Source: Euperipatoides rowelli (taxonomy: Eukaryota > Onychophora > Udeonychophora > Euonychophora > Peripatopsidae). Taken from it: a stretch of 16,869 nt of DNA. The notes under the pieces are model-generated. The model saw only the letters and a list, made by a program, of their open reading frames with translations, ran no database searches and was not told the DNA's origin. The translations under genes were made by a program, and so were the position numbers. Each line of letters begins with the position of its first letter. Within the stretch, counting starts at the first letter, position 1. The DNA is taken from the NCBI GenBank assembly GCA_003024985.2, contig PXIH01S0000785.1; one strand, given 5' to 3'. Positions 9,012 to 16,550 of the stretch are shown here, piece by piece.

Positions 9012-9262
9012 GTCAGTTCCGTTATCTGCCCACCAATATGGCCGACGGTAGTAAGTTTAAATTATCTAGATTGGTGCTCAGCAAAATATTATTTCACCTC
9101 TAGATTATCCTAGGGTTCAAGGTTACTGTAAGGTTAAGACTGTAAAGAAAATATACTAAATTTGGTGAGAAAAAATACTACTTTCACACGTTACTACGTT
9201 TTAGTTGTCGCACAATTCCTAACGTCAATTATGTTGGCGGGCAGATAACGGAATCTGAGCTA
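9012..9262. mobile_element. Short terminal-inverted-repeat element (MITE-like)
   Basis: The left end (9012-9040) contains GGTCAGTTCCGTTATCTGCC, followed by CACCAATAT. The right end (9231-9262), reverse-complemented, reads GCTCAGATTCCGTTATCTGC, followed by CCGCCAACAT. The 16-base core TTCCGTTATCTGCCC(A/G) is shared and the match extends both ways with few differences. Total length is about 250 bp. The interior is moderately AT-rich with no coding frame, as expected for a non-autonomous DNA transposon. No convincing target-site duplication was identified, so the superfamily is open. Confidence 0.72.
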
Positions 9263-10238
9263 GATTATTTTAAAATAAACAAATAAGCATGTAGAAATCT
9301 CTGTATCTGGCTAAAATATAATTAAAATTGCCAAAAAATAAATAAAAATTGATGTCACTCCTTTTAATTGTCCCATTTAGATGTGAATTCTAGGTAAAAC
9401 CTAGTGTTGGAGGCTAGTGTATATTTGTATTACTAAAGTTAGCTATTTACATTTTATTATTAATTAGTAATTATGAGCTTGCAAATCTTGCTATTTCGTC
9501 AGAATGTTATAATTATGTAATTGGATATTTTGTTTTTGAATAGGAAATAGCCTACATGACTGTTATTTTTTAATTGTTCTATTAGATTTGGATTCCATTT
9601 TAATGATACTGTTGTATTTGATATACTGTATGGTACCGGTATCATTTGTTCCATTTTTAATTTTATTTCAACTACAGTAATTTTTTTTTAATTATTAATC
9701 CTCAAGAAAGCGTAATCAGCTTGACCTAGCAATTAAATGACTCATACTATGCTAATCAAAATGCTAAAACAACAAGCAGGAACTAAAACTCATTACAAAA
9801 ACTTTAAAAATAAATTAAAGAAATGGGGATATAGGATTATCAAAATAGTGTAGGCTACATTAATGAAAAATATATTTACAGAAAAATAAGAATTTGTTAG
9901 TTTTTAATTATTTTTTAAAATTAAATTAGGTCAGCAGTTGGAATAAAACTTAAATATAGATTACACACAATAAAATTATCACCTGCGTTAGCCTATACGT
10001 AACTTTTATTTAATTTTTTAATAGTTAAGATTAACATTTTGTTAAAAATATTTTACATAGATACAGGAGAAACCAAGTTTTTTTTTTTTTTAATTCTAAT
10101 AAAATATACGAGAAACTCATTAGGAGCATCAACAGGTATCTCTACCTTGTCAGGAGCAGGAGTGGTTCTACTTGTAAAACTGGCTTTTTGCCAGATGACC
10201 TACTTTGTAGAATATACTGCGACTCCAATTAAAAGAAG
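9263..10238. other. AT-rich non-coding DNA
   Basis: I recognise no gene, repeat or RNA in this ~1-kb stretch. A T14 run lies at about 10078-10092. Confidence 0.45.
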
Positions 10239-10547
10239 TTAGCCAAGGAAAATAAAAGAAAAAGCTTTTGTTTTATCAATCCATTTAACAAATACTGTAA
10301 TACAAGCATGGATAAATATAATTATATACAAATATCCATTTATAAAATTAGCTGCTACAATTTGAATAATTTTTAACGAAACTAACAATTTTAATGTTTG
10401 TAACATACACTGAGCTCTATATACAACAGTTTTCAAAACTTCTCTGTAAAGAAAAAAATAAAGAAACAGCTTATAAAAAATTCCACCAGGATCGTGTAAA
10501 TCAAGATTGATTAAAATAAACAGTGAGCAGGTTGGAAATATTATCAC
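10239..10547 (-). other. Unrecognised hydrophobic open frame, doubtful gene or exon
   Basis: The minus-strand frame gives 102 residues, mostly hydrophobic, with stretches able to form two or three membrane helices (about residues 5-17, 22-33 and 68-85). A T-rich tract ending in CAG lies within it (CTTTACAG, just before the codons for EVLKTVVYRAQC), so the right part could be an exon read leftwards. Past the stop at 10239 the same frame stays readable with one further stop, through a Pro/Val-rich segment to about 10085. I recognise no family. In DNA this AT-rich a hydrophobic frame of this length can occur by chance. Confidence 0.12.
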
Positions 10548-10830
10548 AAATTTTTTTAACGTTTTTATAAACGGATATTATAGGTAAAAAAAAAAAAGTT
10601 TAAATTAATTTTACACTTAAGTGCCATTAGTTTGTTCAGTTATTTTTATAAAAAGCAGCTGTGAGTTTAATAATAAATTAAGAGAAAGTGAAGCTTATTA
10701 AAATTGCAGTTGGCATTTGCAACATGTGACAGCACACGATTAGCTTCATATTATTGTATATAATAGAAAACTTAATTAGTATTCTTTTATTTATTTATTC
10801 GATATCTTAATTTGTTTGTTTATTTATAAA
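10548..10830. other. AT-rich DNA beyond the integrase end of the gypsy-class element
   Basis: A 3' LTR would be expected here on the minus strand, just past the G tract. No TG...CA-bounded segment with promoter and poly(A) signals can be defined, and no second copy exists in the window to compare with it. The 3' LTR is therefore either missing or unrecognised. Confidence 0.4.
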
Positions 10831-12504
10831 TTAAATATCTTTTAACACTTTCAGCACTGGACCATTTGCTATGGTNCCCCCCCCCCCCCCACTGTTTTGC
10901 CTCCTTCTGAGGTTGTAATTTTTATGCAATTTTGATGATATTATTTTATCATCTCTCACGTTGTACAGCTTCAAGTTGTCAACGTGGAATTTACCTCTTA
11001 CTTTTTGTTTACCTTTTCTTAATGTGTATGTTACTTTTGCTATCCGTTTGTCAATTGTGAATGGTCCCTGATATTTGGGACACAGTTTGGCCATTATATA
11101 TTTTTTGGCATTACTTAGTACGTGCGTTTTTGTTAAGACGGTATCCCCTTCCTTATACTCCAAATGCCTATGTGTTTTATCGTACTGTATTTTGTTCAGT
11201 ATATTTCTCTTCTCTTGACATTTCTGGGACATCCATCTTTTGCCTTTCGTTATTAAGCTGTTCAATTCTTCAATGTCTGAGGCGCCTCCTATTGATATCT
11301 GAGCGGCTTTTTTTGGCTCCATCATCCTGTCCAAAGGTAACTTTATGTGCCTCCCCAAAAAAAGTTCAGCCGGAGAGTACCCGGTACTTGCCGATACTGT
11401 ATTGTTTAGGGTCAACCTGATGATTGCTATGTTTTCATCCCATTCCCTGTGGTTTTTACCCACGAACATCCATATTTGTTGCCCTATATTCCGGTTATGA
11501 CGCTCGACCAGGTTACTCTGAGGTCTGTATTTGGCTATGTACCTCATGTCTATATTATAGGTTTCTGCCATTTCCTGAAATAGATTTGCAACGAACTGCC
11601 TGCCATTATCGCTCACAATTGAAGTGGGCATACCGTATCTCGTGAGATATTTGGTAACAATGCATTTCGTGATTGCTTTTGTTGTTGCTTTCTTTAGGGG
11701 AAAAATTTCTACCCATTTAGTGAAGTAGTCTACAATGACAAGTAGGTATTCATTGGATCTTAGGCTTTTTGGATAAGGCCCTATGATATCAATGCCGATT
11801 AGGTTGTACGGCTCAGGACTTAGGACTGATTTCATGAGCCCTGCTGGTTTTTGGTTCGAGCTTTTCACTTTCTGACATCTATCACACGTGGCACAGTAGT
11901 ATATCACATCCTTCCTTAAATTCATCCAGTACATTCTTTTCGCAATTTGGGCGATTGTTTTGTCAGGTCCCAAATGTCCGTCCAATATATTATCGTGATA
12001 TTCACGTAGTATGTTGCCCTTAATGTGTGTTGGAATGAACATTATTTTCAATTCATCTTTTCCCTTACCATAATATATCATTCCGTCCTCTATATAAAAC
12101 AACTTACTTTCTTCTTTGATTTTAATATTCTTGTTTGGCACATTCATGGGAAACTTTATCCATTGCTCTAAGTTCTTGCAATATGCATCATCCTTTTGGG
12201 CTTTAATTAGCTCTTTTCTTGCTCTGAATGTTTGTGATGTTATGTCTGTCGGAATTATTTGATTACACTGTTGGAAGTACTGGATGTATCCTACTTTAAC
12301 TTTCATCAGCATTTTACTTTCATCTAAAATTTCGTCCTCTTCTTTATTATCAATTATGGCAGTGTTAGGTGCTCTTGACAGAGCATCTGCTACTACACTT
12401 GACTTGCCTTTTCTATGTTTAATTTGGTAATTATATTCGGACAATAATAAGACCCATCTGGCTAGTCTACTGGATGGATCCTTTAAATTAATCATCCATG
12501 CCAA
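10831..12504 (-). CDS. pol: Pol fragment: C-terminal end of RNase H plus integrase
   Basis: This is the longest intact frame of the element, about 557 codons. Residues 1-45 are the end of RNase H, with the last catalytic Asp at D40 (VADALSR). The integrase zinc-binding HHCC module follows: H170, H177, C207 and C210. The catalytic core has D239 (GIDIIGPYP), D299 (VSDNGRQF) and E334 (NLVERHNR), so the acidic triad is complete. The C-terminal GPY/F module is at about 473-514 (CPKYQGPF, then GKFHVDNLKLY). This enzyme joins the element's cDNA ends to chromosomal DNA in the nucleus. The listed start Met is only the first ATG after a frameshift near 12510; in the family this is part of one polyprotein. 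The tail runs through the G tract (one undefined residue at the N) and ends at 10831. The protein would be non-functional alone, because the upstream Pol is broken. Confidence 0.93.
   Translation of the reverse strand: MAWMINLKDPSSRLARWVLLLSEYNYQIKHRKGKSSVVADALSRAPNTAIIDNKEEDEILDESKMLMKVKVGYIQYFQQCNQIIPTDITSQTFRARKELIKAQKDDAYCKNLEQWIKFPMNVPNKNIKIKEESKLFYIEDGMIYYGKGKDELKIMFIPTHIKGNILREYHDNILDGHLGPDKTIAQIAKRMYWMNLRKDVIYYCATCDRCQKVKSSNQKPAGLMKSVLSPEPYNLIGIDIIGPYPKSLRSNEYLLVIVDYFTKWVEIFPLKKATTKAITKCIVTKYLTRYGMPTSIVSDNGRQFVANLFQEMAETYNIDMRYIAKYRPQSNLVERHNRNIGQQIWMFVGKNHREWDENIAIIRLTLNNTVSASTGYSPAELFLGRHIKLPLDRMMEPKKAAQISIGGASDIEELNSLITKGKRWMSQKCQEKRNILNKIQYDKTHRHLEYKEGDTVLTKTHVLSNAKKYIMAKLCPKYQGPFTIDKRIAKVTYTLRKGKQKVRGKFHVDNLKLYNVRDDKIISSKLHKNYNLRRRQNSGGGGXTIANGPVLKVLKDI
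10877..10893 (-). other. Candidate polypurine tract (AGT followed by G14)
   Basis: On the coding strand AGT followed by about 14 G lies just at the end of the integrase frame. In LTR retrotransposons a purine tract here primes plus-strand DNA synthesis and abuts the 3' LTR. The run length is uncertain because an N adjoins it at 10876. The expected TG-start of an LTR does not follow directly. Confidence 0.45.
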
Positions 12505-12509
12505 GCTGA

Positions 12510-12826
12510 GTGGTCCGATTCGACTGTAAATTTCACTCCATAAAGGTATTCCCTAAATTTTTTAATTCCCTAGACAACCGCTAACAACTCCAGTTGTTTG
12601 ACTGGGTAGTTTCTTTCAGCCTTTCTAAGGCCTCTGCTGGCGTACGCTATGACATGTTCTTTGTCATCATGAGGTGTCTGGATAAGAACTGTGGCTATTC
12701 CATTCATTGAGGCATCTGTCCTGAGGGTGAATTCTAATTCAAAATTTGGGACCTGTAGAATGGGTGGGGATATCAATGCCGCTTTCAAAGTTTGGAAAGA
12801 CTGTTCTTCTGTCTGTCCCCATTTCT
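12510..12826 (-). pseudogene. pol: RNase H domain remnant
   Basis: The frame opens after the TAG at 12825-12827 and reads through a KAALISPPILQVPNF-like junction. TDAS follows, containing the first catalytic Asp, then YASRGLRKAERNYPVKQLEL with the catalytic Glu. It is interrupted by a TAG at 12570-12572, at a site where this family usually has Trp, and continues in the same frame through VESDHS. A one-base shift near 12510 then moves the sense into the integrase frame. RNase H would degrade the RNA strand of the RNA/DNA hybrid during reverse transcription. Both stops fall where TGG codons would be expected, as a single G-to-A change (coding strand) would produce. Confidence 0.88.
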
Positions 12827-12852
12827 ACTCTACTCCCTTCCTCTTGAGATTA

Positions 12853-13137
12853 TTAAGGGGGTTGCGATGGCTGCAAATTCAGGAATGAACTTCCTCTCAT
12901 GATTTCTTTTACAGTTCTTGGTCGTGGGAACTCTTTTACTGCTACTATCTTGTCAGGATTGACTTCTAAGCCCCTCTGGTTCCATATATGGCCAAGAAAT
13001 CTGGTACTGGCACATGCAAAGTTACATTTAGATATTTTGATATTGAGACCTGCCTTGTAGATTAGTCTCATTACATGATCTAGGTCTTTAAGGTGATTTT
13101 CAAAATTATTTGAGTATATGACTATATCGTCAATGTA
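12853..13137 (-). pseudogene. pol: Reverse transcriptase, C-terminal part (catalytic YIDD box and thumb)
   Basis: The YIDD catalytic motif lies at 13126-13137, followed by the conserved Leu/Lys-rich segment with CNFA and FLGHIWNQRGLEVNPDK-type residues typical of gypsy reverse transcriptases. The similarity breaks after TVKEI near 12900. About ten residues that usually follow, including the FLG...YYR block, are missing, and the sense resumes in another frame at RKFIPEFAA (about 12895). A further one-base shift near 12860 leads on towards RNase H. The deleted length is not a multiple of three, so it is real damage and not polymorphism in a working gene. Confidence 0.87.
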
Positions 13138-13610
13138 GCAATATGCCTTTTTCCTACTACTTCTCTTAAGACCTCTGCCATAAGTCTACAAAATGTAGAG
13201 CTCGTGTTTTTCAGGCCGAAGGGCATTCTTACAAACTCGTAGAGTCCATCAGCAGTAATAAAAGCCATCTTGTGAATATCTTTTGGCTCCATTTTGATTG
13301 CCCAATAACCGCTCGTTAGGTCTAAGCTTGTTATCACCTTTGCCCCTGCCAACCCGTCTAGTATTTCATAGATCATTGGCACTGGGAATTTGTCGTCGAC
13401 CGTTATTTTATTTACGCCGCGGTAATCGACGAAAAACCTATACTCTGTTGATTGTTTCTTTTTCACCAAGACAACTGGTGATGCCCAGTTGGATGTACTT
13501 TCACGGATTATCCACATTTCTAACATCTCTTTCACTTGTTCTTTAATGACTGTTTTAAGTTTCGGCGTGTATTGGTACGGTCTTCTTGCAATAGCTTTTC
13601 TGTCTGTTAA
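13122..13610 (-). pseudogene. pol: Reverse transcriptase, N-terminal part (fingers/palm)
   Basis: The frame is readable from IELTDRKAIARRPYQY (about 13611) through WASPVVLVKKK, FFVDYRGVNKIT (the nucleotide-binding Arg and Asp-Tyr-Arg region) and LDLTSGYWAIK with the first catalytic Asp. It ends with MPFGLKNTSSTF, a slightly altered version of the usual MPFGL-N-P-TF box. It goes out of frame in a run of five T (plus strand) at 13148-13152, just before the catalytic YIDD, and terminates at 13122-13124. The annotated first Met (13535) is not the true start: sense similarity extends about 25 residues upstream. The enzyme would copy element RNA into DNA in cytoplasmic particles. Confidence 0.9.
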
Positions 13611-14110
13611 TTCGATTTTAGGCTATGCTTTATAACACTCATTTTCCCTGACTTATCTGAGAAGCAATGCTTGTGGGAATTTAAAAACCCGTGTAACTGA
13701 CCCTTCTCTCTATCATTCAATCTACTTGCATTTTCTACTATTGTTTCGACATTACTTCTAAATTTTTCATCTTCGGATTCTAAATTTTCTTTTGTGGGTT
13801 TCATACTTAAGGTATCTATTTTTCTATTAGCTACTACCTTATCATATGTTTCTTCCTTATCACTATAATCTTCCCATTCATCTGAGTTTATATATTCTAA
13901 ATTTTCTAAAGCTTCTTTGGATTTTAATATTTCATCTTTTATAACTATACTTGTATCCTTACTTATTTTAATTGTTCCTGTTTCATTAATTGTTTTTTCG
14001 CTTTCATTATCTAACTCTATACCTTTTACTTCTTCTTTTTGCTCTTTATCACTATTTATTATATTCTTATTCTCTTCTATTTCATTACTTGTTTCATTAA
14101 TTACCCTGAT
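13607..14110 (-). pseudogene. pol: Acidic linker and RT-proximal connector of Pol
   Basis: An open frame without an early Met runs from about 14110 to 13607. Its first two thirds are rich in Glu, Asp, Lys and Asn with no recognisable domain. The end (LNDREKGQLHGFLNSHKHCFS, then VIKHSL) is the segment that normally precedes the reverse transcriptase in gypsy elements. A frameshift at about 13612 separates it from the reverse transcriptase and another at about 14100 separates it from the protease remnant. On the plus strand this looks like a Ser/Ile/Leu-rich frame, which is only the antisense of the acidic codons. The length and charge of the linker are unusual and may be lineage-specific. Confidence 0.7.
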
Positions 14111-14420
14111 CCTCTGTGTTTTCTACTCCCCCATCATCTTCAATCCTTTCCCTTCTTTCCAATAATTCCTGCCACTCTACTGCATCAAAATACTCTTTCC
14201 TGAATATCCCCCTATCTTTCAGTGTAATACTGCAATCATCTTGGTCATAGGTTATTGCATAATTAACAAGGAAATCTACTCCCAGAATTATATCTGTTCC
14301 CTCTGAGAAAAGTATATTAAATGTGTGTACACAGGATGTGCCTCCCGAAAATCTAAACCTTAAATTTACTGTACCCCCCGTTATGACCTTTGTTATGGTC
14401 TGTTGTATCTGTGATTCTGT
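14097..14420 (-). pseudogene. pol: Aspartic protease remnant (C-terminal half)
   Basis: The frame is open between stops at 14421-14423 and 14097-14099. It contains GGTVNLRFRFSGG, then NILFSEGTDIILGVDFLVNY; the IILGVDFL block is the conserved C-terminal motif of retroviral-type aspartic proteases. The catalytic Asp-(Thr/Ser)-Gly triad, which should lie about 60-70 residues upstream, is absent in any frame I could follow, so the N-terminal half has been lost or scrambled. In a working element the protease dimer cleaves Gag and Pol in the particle. The frame ends in a Glu/Arg-rich tail that shifts into the acidic linker. Confidence 0.75.
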
Positions 14421-14423
14421 CTA

Positions 14424-15063
14424 GAGCTACCTGTCATTAATATATCATCATCCTGACTTATACTTTGCATGCTTATGCTACTACTTTCATATTTATTTGG
14501 TATTGACATTTCCCCCCTGTATTCGTTTGTTTGGGCTGAACTTATTGCGTTGAATCTGCGGGAGCTACCGTTTGCCCAATTGTTGTGGCGCTCCCTGGCC
14601 CGTTTAAAGTGATCATGTTCATTGTACCGTCCCTATTGTCGGTTTGTCTAGAATTATTTTGCCCCCCTGGCAGGCCTTCTTCTGCCCCCTCTACCTCTAG
14701 ATCCATTACTAATTGCGTTGATATTTCTATTATTGTAATTGTTCCGGTTATTATTAGGCCCTGTATGGCTGGTTTTGGAATTGCCCCCTACCCCTACGCT
14801 CTTAAGTTTAATACATTTTCTAATTATTTTGCAATGTATCAATTGGGTTATGGTTGTAATGTGGTTAAGCATCAATTCGAAATAGCTAGGATCCATTTTT
14901 CATAGTATAATATTTACTACTTCCTCCTCTGTAATATTGGTATAGGCTAAGTTAACCAATTCTTTTGCATCCCAGATAAAAGTTTCTACACTCTGGCCTA
15001 CTCTTTGTCTACAATTCTCTAATTCGACTTGATAGCCCATTCTTCTAACGGGACCGCTAAATT
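14424..15063 (-). pseudogene. gag: Gag remnant (capsid part, RG-rich nucleocapsid-like tail)
   Basis: From the right end, the frame VELENCRQRVGQSVETFIWD resembles the conserved Gag motif of gypsy elements (R-Q-x-x-x-E-S-V followed by an alpha-helical stretch). It continues AKELVNLAYTNITEEEVVNI, then meets a TGA at 14900-14902. The same frame resumes with MDPSYFELMLNHI and an Asn-rich, Arg/Gly-rich basic tail (SRGRGGRRRPARG) that would bind RNA. A Cys-Cys-His-Cys knuckle was looked for and not found. Downstream the sense changes frame near 14650 and again near 14540 before reaching the protease remnant. The N-terminal part of Gag is missing: similarity stops at 15063, where the hairpin begins. 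Confidence 0.72.
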
Positions 15064-15140
15064 CCAGTCAATCCAGACAACTATAAACCAACAAGTTACA
15101 CAGTGTAACTTCAGTTGGTTGGTAGTTTTGGAGTGACTGG
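15064..15140. repeat. 77-nt imperfect palindrome/hairpin at the gag truncation point
   Basis: The left arm from CCAGTCAATCC (15064) and the right arm ending GAGTGACTGG (15140) fold on each other for about 38 nt with few mismatches. A GTTACAC/GTGTAAC pairing lies near the centre with only a 2-4 nt loop. The structure begins exactly where Gag similarity ends. A small foldback element or a repair-generated inverted duplication are both possible. No microRNA match is recognised and the loop is very short for one. Confidence 0.75.
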
Positions 15141-15417
15141 AGTTGTTCTATGATCTAGGATAGGTGTCCAGTCTTCCTCTGGTTGAGAAGTAGTGATTGT
15201 AGATGCTAAGGTGGATGATCTTATTCTCAGTTACTCCATATATCATTTAGACTTCCACCCATCAGAAAATGAAATTATGAATATCACTGGACTTAATATT
15301 TGTTTGACTGTTCCCTCCACCCAAACTTAGTTTTGTCATTCCTACTAGTAAAAGTTCTCGCTAAGACCTTTTGTCCTATAATAATTTTTTTAAAGGCTTA
15401 AAATAAATTTTAATTCN
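15141..15417. other. Unrecognised sequence flanking the gypsy-class remnant
   Basis: The first ~100 bp has a more balanced composition than the surroundings but holds no frame or repeat I can name. The rest is AT-rich. Confidence 0.4.
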
Positions 15418-15522
15418 GAAAAGGTTACATAGCCATACTTTTTAAATTATTTTTACTAACACGATAATGTACAGTAGGCTATATATAACCCATCTTGTTT
15501 GTTTTTTCTTTTATTGTGTGTG
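15418..15522 (+). repeat. Direct repeat, copy A (pairs with 16443-16537)
   Basis: GAAAAGGTTACATAGC, TACTTTTTAAATT, TTTTTACTAACAC, ATGTACAGTA and ATATATAACC-ATCTTGTTT occur in the same order and orientation in both copies, ending in a T-rich and GTGTGTG stretch. Copy A has a few extra bases (GGCT near 15477). Confidence 0.87.
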
Positions 15523-15661
15523 TAATACAGTATAATACAGTTACAGTATATTCTGCACTTAAAATAGAGTATATTATAAACAGTATACTATACCAAAATA
15601 TATAATACTGCATAAGCCTACTGATCAGTTGTGGACTGGGCCTACAAATATTGGTTGCCAG

Positions 15662-15710
15662 TGTAATGTGCCTGTCATCATCATACCATAATGATTGACA
15701 GGACATTACA
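15662..15710. repeat. 49-nt near-perfect hairpin
   Basis: TGTAATGT, CCTGTCA and ATCAT on the left pair with the complementary blocks ATGAT, TGACAGG and ACATTACA on the right. There are two small bulges and a 6-nt loop, giving about 20 paired bases. It lies between the two direct-repeat copies and could be the end-to-end remains of a palindromic element. Confidence 0.72.
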
Positions 15711-15877
15711 AGTTTACATCATCATCCTACCATCCATAATGCTTGNGAATAAAAGATGAACAATCTTTTTTTTTTTTATTTATTAAAAAAAAATACGAAA
15801 AATAAATACATAAAAATTTCTATATCTAAAGGTAAATTATTACGTTTTCCCATTGCCTGGGTACATTGGTGTTTTGA

Positions 15878-15901
15878 GAGGGGGTGCTCAAGCACCCCCT
15901 C
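15878..15901. repeat. GC-rich hairpin (11-bp stem, 2-nt loop)
   Basis: GAGGGGGTGCT at 15878-15888 pairs exactly with AGCACCCCCTC at 15891-15901. It is sharply GC-rich in AT-rich DNA. A Helitron 3' hairpin was considered, but no CTRR end follows. Confidence 0.75.
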
Positions 15902-16442
15902 CATTCATTAAAAGTAAGAAAAATAATTTGAAAAAATAAGATATACTTGAATGCAAGCAGTGATAACTATTAAATTGTCCTGTCAATATGACCGCTTTAG
16001 AAATAGATAAGATACAGTAAGTTAATTATTAGATTCAGATAATGTAATCTTTCAATTTATAGGATTTCTTTTTACATGGAATCAAATACCTGAGTTATAA
16101 TAAATGACAAAGATAACAATTTTATTTGAGTTCCCACAATCTTGTAGGAATCCCAAGAGGTTTTATAGGAGATTAATAATTCTGGAAATACCAAATGTAC
16201 AATCAATATATAGTTAAAAAAATTATATTGAATTAAATTTTATTGTTTTAAAGTTTGTATTTTTAGAGGTCAAGATTAATTTTATTCACTAGCGGCCAAA
16301 GTCTGGTAACTTGGAAAAATTTAGTAGCCACTTTTTANCTATAACCGGCCATTTACTTAGTACAAAAATTTTAAATCAAAATAGTGTTCACAAAATATAA
16401 TGATTATTGTATCCTTGTTCCCTGGCATGAAATTAAGATTGT
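15902..16442. other. AT-rich non-coding DNA between the direct-repeat copies
   Basis: I see no gene. Around 16290-16360 there is a slightly GC-richer patch containing GCGGCCAAAGTCTGG and, further on, CCGGCC, with an N at 16338. It has no clear pairing or known match. Confidence 0.45.
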
Positions 16443-16537
16443 GAAAAGGTTACATAGCTGTACTTTTTAAATTGTTTTTACTAACACAATGACAATGTAC
16501 AGTATATATAACCAATCTTGTTTTTTTTTTTGTGTGT
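16443..16537 (+). repeat. Direct repeat, copy B (pairs with 15418-15522)
   Basis: About 95 bp, collinear with copy A and starting GAAAAGGTTACATAGC. It differs by scattered substitutions and by lacking a short insertion. It ends 13 bp before the 16551 inverted repeat. Confidence 0.87.
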
Positions 16538-16550
16538 AGGGGAAGGTGTT

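Larger units (their letters stand above)
10868..15063 (-). mobile_element. Degenerate Ty3/gypsy-class LTR retrotransposon, internal region without identifiable LTRs
   Basis: Reading right to left the order is gag, protease remnant, acidic linker, reverse transcriptase, RNase H and integrase. Having RNase H directly before integrase and integrase last is the gypsy-type order, as opposed to copia-type. The integrase carries the GPY/F module. The copy is broken by frameshifts near 14580-14650, 14420, 14100, 13612, 13148, 12900, 12860 and 12510. In-frame stops lie at 14900-14902 (TGA), 12825-12827 (TAG) and 12570-12572 (TAG). Its left boundary is set by a poly-C run (poly-G on the coding strand). 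Its right boundary is set by loss of gag similarity at a 77-nt hairpin. No envelope-like gene is present. Antisense open frames across it are shadows. Confidence 0.93.

Noticed and set aside
10548-10876. 3' LTR of the gypsy-class element
   Set aside because: No TG...CA ends, promoter or poly(A) arrangement could be fixed, and there is no 5' copy for comparison.
11061-11645. Two plus-strand frames within the integrase
   Set aside because: Antisense shadows of the integrase frame; Cys/Leu/Phe-rich with no family match.
13917-14165. Plus-strand hydrophobic frame that looks like a membrane protein
   Set aside because: It is the complement of the acidic Glu/Asp/Lys linker codons of the element.
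14585-14905. Plus-strand 106-codon frame
   Set aside because: Antisense of the Gag remnant, whose minus-strand frame has recognisable Gag features.
15878-15901. Helitron 3'-end hairpin
   Set aside because: No CTRR terminus follows within the usual distance and no rep/helicase sequence is present.
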